A stretch of DNA of 50,000 bases from Symbiodinium natans (taxonomy: Eukaryota > Sar > Dinophyceae > Suessiales > Symbiodiniaceae). Position 1 is the first letter of the stretch; the number at the start of each line of letters is the position of its first letter. The stretch covers positions 1-50,000 of the forward strand of contig CAJNDS010000801.1 in the NCBI GenBank assembly GCA_905221605.1, given 5' to 3'. The notes under the pieces are model-generated. The model worked only from the letters and a program-made list of their open reading frames with translations, did no database searches and was not told where the DNA came from. The position numbers and the translations under genes are program-made. Of this stretch, positions 43,601-50,000 are shown one piece after another.

Positions 43601-45315
43601 CGGAGTCCCAGCGGTCTGCCTCCACATCGGTCCGTGTTTTTAAAAGAACTTTCTTCAAGCCCGAAGAGTCCCAGATCCTTCAAACCTTGCAAGCCTAAGG
43701 CCTAAGGAGTGAAGCCCTGAATCAAGAGTGACCTCTTAAGGATACTCAGCGGACAAGCCAGGCAAAGCTGCACTATCTGCACTCAAAGGCCAGTTTCCAG
43801 AGCAGTTCATTTGAGTGAAGGCCCTCCTGCATTTCGTAAAAGAGCATGAGAGAAAGACATGCTGAGCCAGGTTGCGAAGCGCTCGTAGATGAGCAGGTCG
43901 TTGACATTACCTGGCGCCCCCCAGCCCGGACCTTCAAGCAGCCCCAAAAAGGCTCCTGAGGCCGCTGCTGGTGCCATCATGGCCGCCGTAGATATAAAGG
44001 GCGTCGGTGAAGTCGCTGTAGGCCGCGCCGTGGCCATAGCGGGCGCTGGGTGCAGAGCCACTCGGGCTCGGCTCGGTCCACTGGTTGGCCTCAGGGTGCG
44101 CAGGTGGGCCCTCGAGCTGAGCTGAGGTTTTGGTGCCCGACTACTCCTCATGCGCCTGTTCCAGAGAGTGTACTGAACCCCTCCTTTACGGACTTCCGAA
44201 CTCTCAGGTGGGCTTTGGTCGGAGGCCTTCCTATCTCCATAAAAGAAATAAAAGAAAAACGAAGGGGCGAAAACCAGATCCTCTCCCGCCTGGCGCTCGT
44301 AGATGTACAGGTCGCCGAGATTTTTGTCTCACGCGGCTCAGAAATGTTCAAAAATGCTCAAAACGAAAAGGGCTTCATGTTGTTTGTGTTGCATATGTGT
44401 GTTTGTGTGTTTGTGTTTGTGTGTTTGTGTGTTCGTGTGTTTGTGTGTTTGTGTGTTTGTGTGTTTGTGTGTTTGTGTGTTTGTGTGTTTGTGTGTTTGT
44501 GTGTTCGTGTGTTTGTGTGTTTGTGTGTGTGTGTGTGTGTTTGTTTGTTTGCTTGTTTTCGGTTGGAGCTCACGGTCTGCAGTGTGGGCTTGCATCGGGC
44601 CTGGCGTGTCAGCCTTTACGACGGGTCCCTCGGGTTGAATGTGGAGCGTCAAGAACGCAATTGCAAGCAACATGCATGGTCAGCTCGATCTGAGGGCAAG
44701 CCCCAGAAAATCCGAGTGGCTGCCCTAGCCCAGAGTCACGCTAAACCCTAAACCCTAAACCCTAAACCCTAAACCCTAAACCCTAAACCCTAAACCCTAA
44801 ACCCTAAACCCCTAAACCCTAGTCTCAACTGTCGCAGTCTCACCTGCCCGGTGGCCCCTTCAGACGTCGAGCCCTACAAGGCCCCCAAGATCTCCGGAAG
44901 CCCACGAGTCCAAACCAAACCCTCAATCCCAGAGCAACATTAATAGTCATACTAATCACAATAACTGTAACAATAACAATAACAATAACAATAACAATAA
45001 TAATAATAATAATAATAATAATCAGTATTATTAGTATAATTATAATTATAGTATTGATATTAATATTAATACTAATATTATTATTAATATTAACAATAAC
45101 AATAGCAATACGAATGCAACGTAATAATAAATAAGACGAAGAAGAAGGACTCCGATTCTACACTGACCGCAAAACTGCGCTCGGTGGCACCTCCGGAATC
45201 CCTGCCGCCGAAGACGAAGAAGGCATCGGCTGTCTCGCTGTAGGCTCCGGGGAGTCTGTAGCGCCCGCTGGGTGCCGAGCCATTCGGGCTCAGCTGAATC
45301 CAGCTGTTTGCCTCA
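40660..45315 (-). CDS. Kelch-repeat protein, tandemly duplicated exon pairs (partial)
   Basis: At least six or seven kelch motifs, most encoded by two exons. First-half exons start near 45315, 44089, 43640, 42062, 41290 and 40930. They read W.(Q/E/R)..PSG.AP..RY.H.AAYS.TADALLVFGG; examples are SWTQLSPTGSAPSARYSH and ADAFFVFGG. Second-half exons near 44327, 43930, 41757, 41080 and 40712 read NDLYIYNSKATW, NDLLIYERFATW, NDLYFYERQAG. A beta-propeller of six or seven blades, usually a protein-protein scaffold, follows from the family. The intron ends before second-half exons share GGxGGGTCCGGG, showing that duplication included intron sequence. Exon 45315-45168 is phase-clean with a GT donor. Possible N-terminal sequence from Met 45461 lies upstream. 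Neither the true start nor the stop is certain. Confidence 0.75.
41806..41915. mobile_element. 110-bp foldback (MITE-like) element in a kelch intron
   Basis: The left arm starts CTGCTGGTTAG and continues GAATGGGGGGAATAAGGTAC. The right arm is its inverse, ending GTACCTTATTCCCCCATTC then CTAACCAGCAG. Arms of about 37 bp enclose a short loop. It lies between the two half-repeat exons of one kelch motif and falls in the intron, so it would be removed by splicing. Confidence 0.85.
42340..43205 (+). repeat. Degenerate CGTGTTCGCA-type decamer repeats, two blocks
   Basis: Blocks at about 42,340-42,520 and 43,005-43,205 contain many CGTGTTCGCATGT, TTCACACGTTTG and GCGTTCGTGTGT words. These are low-order tandem repeats in kelch-gene introns. 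Cys/Val/Arg-rich frames through them are not genes. Confidence 0.6.
44395..44560 (+). repeat. GTGTTTGT octamer microsatellite
   Basis: About 20 units of GTGTGTTT with rare GTGTTCGT, ending in TTTGTTTG. It lies in the intron upstream (minus sense) of the exon near 44,327. All six frames stay open through it because of the period. Confidence 0.95.
44741..44823 (-). repeat. CCCTAAA array in the kelch gene
   Basis: About 11 near-perfect AAACCCT units in the intron between exons 45315-45168 and about 44327. This shows the intron-located telomere-like repeats are not confined to one gene. Confidence 0.95.
44955..45125 (+). repeat. AATAAC/AAT/ATTAAT microsatellite
   Basis: AACAAT, then AAT, then ATTAAT and AATATTA units over about 170 bp, strongly AT-rich against GC-rich surroundings. 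It starts about 45 bp from the donor of exon 45315-45168. Confidence 0.9.
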
Positions 45316-45469
45316 CTGCAAGGTTGGCCCCACACCTCATCCTCCCTTTTCCGCCCTGTTTTTTTTGGGGCATTTCTTTCGGCATCCTCAACAGCTCTCG
45401 ACCTCGTGAACTCCCACTGATCGCGGAGCCATCTGACGCTTACAGCGTCGTGGTCACTCATGGCTATAG

Positions 45470-46590
45470 CCTCCTACATCGCATGACAGCAACCGGCATT
45501 CAGGCAAACCCCTTCCCCCGAACTGCATGCTGCCAGATGCCACTTGCGTCAATGCTAGAACATGGTGGCCCATGCTAGAACATGCTAGAAAAGGCGGCCT
45601 GAGCAAGCACCACGAGGGACGCAAACCTTGATTGACTGGAGGAACTCAGGACATGCATAAACATGATTCAAACATCTGCCGACGCTAGGGCGCCGGCAAG
45701 GATATGGAAAACCCTGGCATCCGTGGAAGCCCGTGATGTCTGCCATGCCCCTCGCAAGATACTACAAATGGCTGCGGAGCAGCGCCATGATGCACCATGG
45801 TTATGCATGTTGAACAAGAGCAAAGAAAGCTTCACGCTGCCCTCCTCCCTCAAGCGGTTCCTGTGTAAAAGCATCAAACCAAGCAGGCTTCAAACCGAAC
45901 AGTCAAAACTCCAACAAGGGCAGCCGGAAGGGTCTGGAGGGGACTGATCCGTTTCAGGCCGACCAGAATTACTTTGTGCCCCCAACGCGCCCTCTTGTGA
46001 GGTAGTCTGTTCTATTCTGTGCCGGCACGTTTATGAGGAGCTTATACCCCAGCAGCAGATACAACTCTGTGGGTTAGTTCGTGATCTCTTACAAGTCCGG
46101 TGGCAAAGCTCTCGCCAAGTTCCGAGATGTTAAGGCATGTGCATGCAAAGCCTCAGCAAGGGAGGACACCGAAGAAAGGGGACAGATGGCGACCCCGTGA
46201 CCGCGTGCCCTTAACTCCATCACAAGGGATGCTCGTTTACGGTTCAGAGACCATAAATTGGGGCTCCTATACTTTTGCCCGCGCGCGCTAAGAACCTGTT
46301 ATCCCCACATGGCTTGTGCTTCACAAAGGATCCATGTACACACGTAACCCCATGTAGTGTAGTCTGTCTAGTGTTGCGGTCCAAATACCCAGAAGGTACC
46401 TGCATCCTTTGGGCTTCCAAGACTCCAAATCGAGCGATGAGTGCTTCATGTCCTCCTTTCGAGAACACATCTTCCACAGTTGGATGTAGCCAGGCCACCA
46501 CTTTTTGTGGCGTCTGGCACATTGCCTAGGGTGACACTTATCTAGGCGACCAACATCTTGTTGATCCGGCAGCCTGTTCCAACCCTGAAC
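45470..46590. other. No recognised gene
   Basis: Apparently unique sequence. Plus frame 45663-45947 and minus frame 46244-46522 are open for about 90 codons but show no motif, no splice context and no agreement with the minus-strand gene direction in the first case. I call nothing here. Confidence 0.4.
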
Positions 46591-46593
46591 CTG

Positions 46594-46641
46594 CTACAGT
46601 AGTTTCCAGCTTCTGTCCGCTGATGGAAACTACTGCAGTAA
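46594..46641. repeat. Short perfect-arm hairpin
   Basis: CAGTAGTTTCCA and TGGAAACTACTGCAG form an inverted repeat with 12-14 paired bases around a loop of about 18 bp. Possible transcription or processing signal, or a remnant of a foldback element. Confidence 0.6.
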
Positions 46642-46766
46642 ATTGTGGCTCACCCGCCTCAACCCTAAACCCTAGAACCTAAACTTCCTAAACCTTTCAC
46701 CCCAAATCCCCAACCCTAAAACTCCTGGAAATCAAGGCTATGAACAAGCTGGGCGTCGGAGGCTCA

Positions 46767-47131
46767 TCACGTGTTTGCATGTGGTGCTGCCCACACCCAT
46801 GAGAAGTCTATAACAGGGACCATATGATAAAAATCCGCTCCAATACCCTTCAATGAAGAAATATGCCCTAGATCGTTGGAAGGACAAATTAGAGGCTCCA
46901 TATATCCATATGACAACTCTGATACAGATGTTAATTTGTGGTGGCAGTACTCTTGCATTTGCAGCCCGCCATTGTACAGTGGGGCATGCGGATCCTCTGC
47001 GCGAGGAAGGGAGAAGTCCAATTCGAGAGCCGCCCTGGACTTGTAGCTTCGACGATACACGTTATATGGAATCCCGTGGTACGAGAACATCTGGCGGGCG
47101 CTCGCAGAAAGCTGACCTAGTGAAATGACCT
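46767..47131 (-). other. Possible exon, family unknown
   Basis: After a CTGTTCAG acceptor the minus frame reads VISLGQLSASARQMFSYHG and continues open for about 110 codons to a stop at 46767. The composition is protein-like (PYNVYRRSYKSRAALEL), but no motif is recognised. The frame upstream of the acceptor is a leucine-rich artefact of the GAA/CTT repeat at 47,282-47,340. Confidence 0.25.
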
Positions 47132-47281
47132 GAACAGACTCCCATGCGATGTGTCCGCGATGACAATGGACCTCGACGCAACAGCAGGGAACGTTCTGAA
47201 TAAGAGTCGCACGGCTGACAAGAATACTCTCCCCACAATTCCGACTACAACAGTGACTAGCTCGAGAATCACGAGAAACAA

Positions 47282-47312
<31 letters not shown>

Positions 47313-47345
47313 CACCTAGGGCTGAAGAAGAAGAAGAGGACTGAA
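47282..47345 (+). repeat. GAA/GAAGAA microsatellite
   Basis: AAGAAGAAGAAG tract with AGG interruptions. Lys-rich plus frames and Leu/Phe/Ser-rich minus frames spanning it are by-products. Confidence 0.85.
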
Positions 47346-48379
47346 GAAGCGAAGAAGGCCTTGAAGAATTGTAACAAAAAAGCGAGAAAAGAGGCATGGG
47401 CATGCAAGCACTGACATCCCAATGCTGATACCACAAGTACATGAAATCTAGAATGCACATTCCGATTCATGGTTTACATTGCCAAGTACAGGCAGTCCTG
47501 ATAAGAATGTTTTTTGGGTCCCCGGCTGCGCAGCGCTGCCTCCGTGCTCCTGCCCATGTGTCAAAGCCCGGGGTGCCTTGCGATTCACAAAACATGACAG
47601 TTGAGGGGTAGTCAACCCTGAAGAGGAATCCTGAACCCTAAGCCCTTAAGGAGGAATCCGGATGCGTTCGCCATTGGCCCAAGCTCTTTGCCTCAAGCTT
47701 TGCGAAGTCGGTTTCGCTCACAGGCAGCCTGCAACAATGCAATTTAGGGTGCAGAGTCTTGGGGGGTGTGGCTAGTAGGATAAATCCGGGGTTAGGATTC
47801 AGCATCTAGCCAGCTTGCACAAAAGCCCAAAGCATGTAGCCCGTCAAGCCCCGAGCCCGGTCACCACGGAACCCCGCGTGCTAAACTCCAAACATCATCC
47901 ACACAGAAAGTGCTCGCACGCTCCGCTGAGCATCCGCCTTCTTCTTTCGATCCTCCGCAAGCAGCGTGGCCAGAGTTTACTTCTCAGGGCTTTCCAGCTT
48001 GAGATTTGCACTGCCCAGGTTCTGTCAAGAGGAACATCCCCGGCCCTGTCATATTGCATGAGTGTCGGCAAAGGCGCCAGAACTAGAACTCGTGGAACTT
48101 ACGAGGCTCTCAGACATTGTTATGCGTGCGCAGCAGTTTGGGAAGTGTGTTCAAGAAGTTGTGCAAGTGGGGTGGGCTTTGTCGGTTCGCGACTTGATGG
48201 CAACGTTTTTGCCAACACGTTGCTGGGTGTCCGCAGTGTGAGTACGCTGCACGCAGAACATGGCGAAAGAGGTTGAAGCGCAAAACCGTTGTTGAATTTC
48301 TGTCATGGCAAAAACACATCTGATAGAACCACCAGCGATCCCTATTCCGACAGAATGCCAGTGCAGTGAACTCGACATC

Positions 48380-49637
48380 CTAGACCTTGAAACCCTGCAT
48401 CCCATGCGCCTTCGCACGACTCTTGCGTGTGGCGCTTGTGTAGGCCGCCACAGCAGGCGAAGATGGCCTAGGATGCTGCTGTCGCTGAACTGCTTGGCCT
48501 GATATGGGGGCTTCCGAAGTTGGGGGTACCTTCTTGGGGTCCTTGTTTTAAGGGAATCCGGGGGCTACTGCTAAACCCCTTATGTTCGTAAACTCCCATA
48601 GATGCAGAATCTGAGCGCCAGTCAGGGCAGCAGCGGCCCTGAAGACGGATCTGGACGCCGTGCCTTTGATGTGGGTGAAGTCCTCAGGGCGCCTTTGCAA
48701 TCAGAGCGGCATGTCACAGCCTGAAATTGGGCTCGAGCTCCGTCTTGATTCTAGAGGGCATCGTGGAGGATTTCAGCGTTTCACACGACAGGCGTGGGAA
48801 GCATAGTGGATCTAGGTCAGAAGGGCTGAGGTTCGAACGTTTGATCAATCACCGCGGCTTCCGTGTTCACCTGGGAGAAACTCGAGCTTCCCGGTGGCTT
48901 TGAGACAATGCCGGCAGAGGTGCAGCACCAGCGACTCCAGTTTAACAAGAGCACGGGGAGAAGCGTAAACGGTTGCTTTTTTGAACGAGAACGCATGTAG
49001 AGCTGCATCATGAGAGGAACTACGCAGGTCTCCGCTGAAGCACTCTCGCGGCCGCAATGATAGCGGCATGGATTTCGCTATGGTAGCAGCTCTAAGCGTT
49101 GGGCGTGCCGGACCATTGTTTGACTATTGTTGTGGGTCTGTTTTGACCAGAGCGTGAATGTCAGAAAGCGTCATGGCAATCAAATCACAATGGTTGGAGC
49201 GCTTAGCTCACATCCGTCGTCAGAACCCTGCTACCTTCATGGATCCTCTCTTCCGCTCAATCTTACACAAGGTTCTGGAGATGCTAGAAGAAGCTAACCC
49301 TAAATTGGTATGGATTAGCCTTGATAAGGACCTGCGAGAATGCAACACATGCTTTCGACAGCGAGAGCTCGGCCTTTGGCGAGGTGACGATATCTCCTGC
49401 GCCCGGGAAAGGGCGGTCTTGGGACTCGGGATCGACGAAAGGGGCTTGGGTCACGGATTCGCGTGACACTGCGTTTCTCGAAGGCTTCCTGCTCCTACCA
49501 AACTTGTGATCCCATCCTCTCTTTCCCCAAATGCCAATGAGCACAAGAGGGAGCTCAAGTTCGGAGCTGTCCGAAACAATTCGTCCTGAAGACATGCTGC
49601 TCATGCGGGCCACGCCTGTGATCTTGGCAACTGGATC
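48380..49637 (-). CDS. Partial multi-exon gene, function unknown
   Basis: Exon 49637-49332 has phase 0 at both ends, a GCCGCAG acceptor and a CAG/GTCC donor. It reads DPVAKITGVARMSSMSSG and IVTSPKAELSLSKACVAF. Exon 49042-48871 (phase 0 in, phase 1 out, donor GTGAAC) reads HDAALHAFSFKKATVYASP and LVLHLCRHCLKATGKLEF. Further likely segments are about 48,695-48,613 (DFTHIKGTASRSVFRAAAA) and about 48,503-48,385 (AKQFSDSSILGHLRLLW); their joins are not resolved. No family recognised, no signal peptide or membrane helix seen. The gene probably continues upstream beyond 49.64 kb; both termini are uncertain. Confidence 0.45.
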
Positions 49638-50000
49638 CTGCGGCGCAAGCATGTGTTATAGGCCATGGACACTGATCTGACCTAAGCAGCCGAAGCAGCA
49701 TGAAGCTGATGCTAAGGGCAGGGGTGGCTGGGAAGAGCTGTGTCCGGCTTAATTAGTCGTGCTTCTGTAGAATGAGACGTGCTTTTCCCCAGATGTTTTC
49801 ATCGTTTTCAATGCTGTGGTTTCCAACCAGCTTCATCGAGACAGCTTCCTCTACGCTTGACAGGTACAGATTCGGTAATGCTCGGATCTAAGGCCTGCGC
49901 CAGTCGGGTAGTAGCAGGTATAAAATGCTTTGCAGGAGACTTCAGGCCAAGACTGCAATTTGCAAAACATGTCCAGGAACGTGATCTGGTGAACACGAGG

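Noticed and set aside
44303-44751. Cys/Val-rich protein on the plus strand
   Set aside because: It is the GTGTTTGT octamer repeat read in frame.
47117-47470. Phe/Leu-rich membrane protein or Lys-rich nuclear protein
   Set aside because: Both derive from the GAA microsatellite at 47.28-47.34 kb.
1-50000. Dinoflagellate spliced-leader gene, rRNA or tRNA genes
   Set aside because: Reading by eye I found no copy of the spliced-leader core ending in TTTTGGCTCAAG and no recognisable rRNA or tRNA. A covariance-model scan would be needed to be sure.

Overview
The window looks like nuclear DNA of a dinoflagellate, most likely Symbiodiniaceae or a close relative. The evidence is four-fold: abundant plant-type TTTAGGG/CCCTAAA repeats inside the chromosome; every confident gene on the minus strand (unidirectional clustering); many small exons joined by GT-AG introns plus several introns with GC or GA donors; and a protein family that I know only from dinoflagellate predicted proteomes. 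No bacterial, organellar or viral gene is recognisable. Most open frames longer than 60 codons are shadows of exons or translations of simple repeats. The exons were assembled by eye, by matching splice sites, intron phase and protein likeness, so exon edges are hypotheses. For several genes the exon lengths and phases close exactly.

Layout in coordinate order (transcription runs right to left). 0.57-4.47 kb: a nine-exon gene for a secreted helical protein. 6.1-12.0 kb: the C-terminal part of a large cysteine-rich cell-surface protein ending in one membrane helix and a basic tail. 12.4-15.1 kb: a signal-peptide-bearing N-terminal part with Cys-rich modules, probably the same gene. 15.7-18.2 kb: a 32-bp minisatellite that switches orientation at about 17.455 kb, giving a giant inverted repeat. 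19.2-27.7 kb: a gene of the dinoflagellate-specific family, split into many micro-exons whose introns are full of telomere-like repeats. 28.8-35.9 kb: a polycystin/GPS-type multi-pass membrane protein, with a decayed plus-strand retroelement RNase H fragment in an intron. 36.25-38.77 kb: a satellite of about 540 bp that is itself a dimer of two related halves. 40.66-45.3 kb: a tandem kelch-repeat gene with a 110-bp foldback element in an intron. 48.4-49.6 kb: exons of an unrecognised minus-strand gene.

The products suggest membrane and cell-surface functions (secreted Cys-rich receptor-like protein, GPS channel-like protein) beside an intracellular kelch scaffold and a lineage-specific family of unknown function. 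They share no evident pathway. The most unusual feature is how repeats relate to gene structure: telomere-like repeats, poly-G runs, CT-rich tracts and foldback elements lie in introns, often directly against splice sites, while adjacent coding exons remain open.
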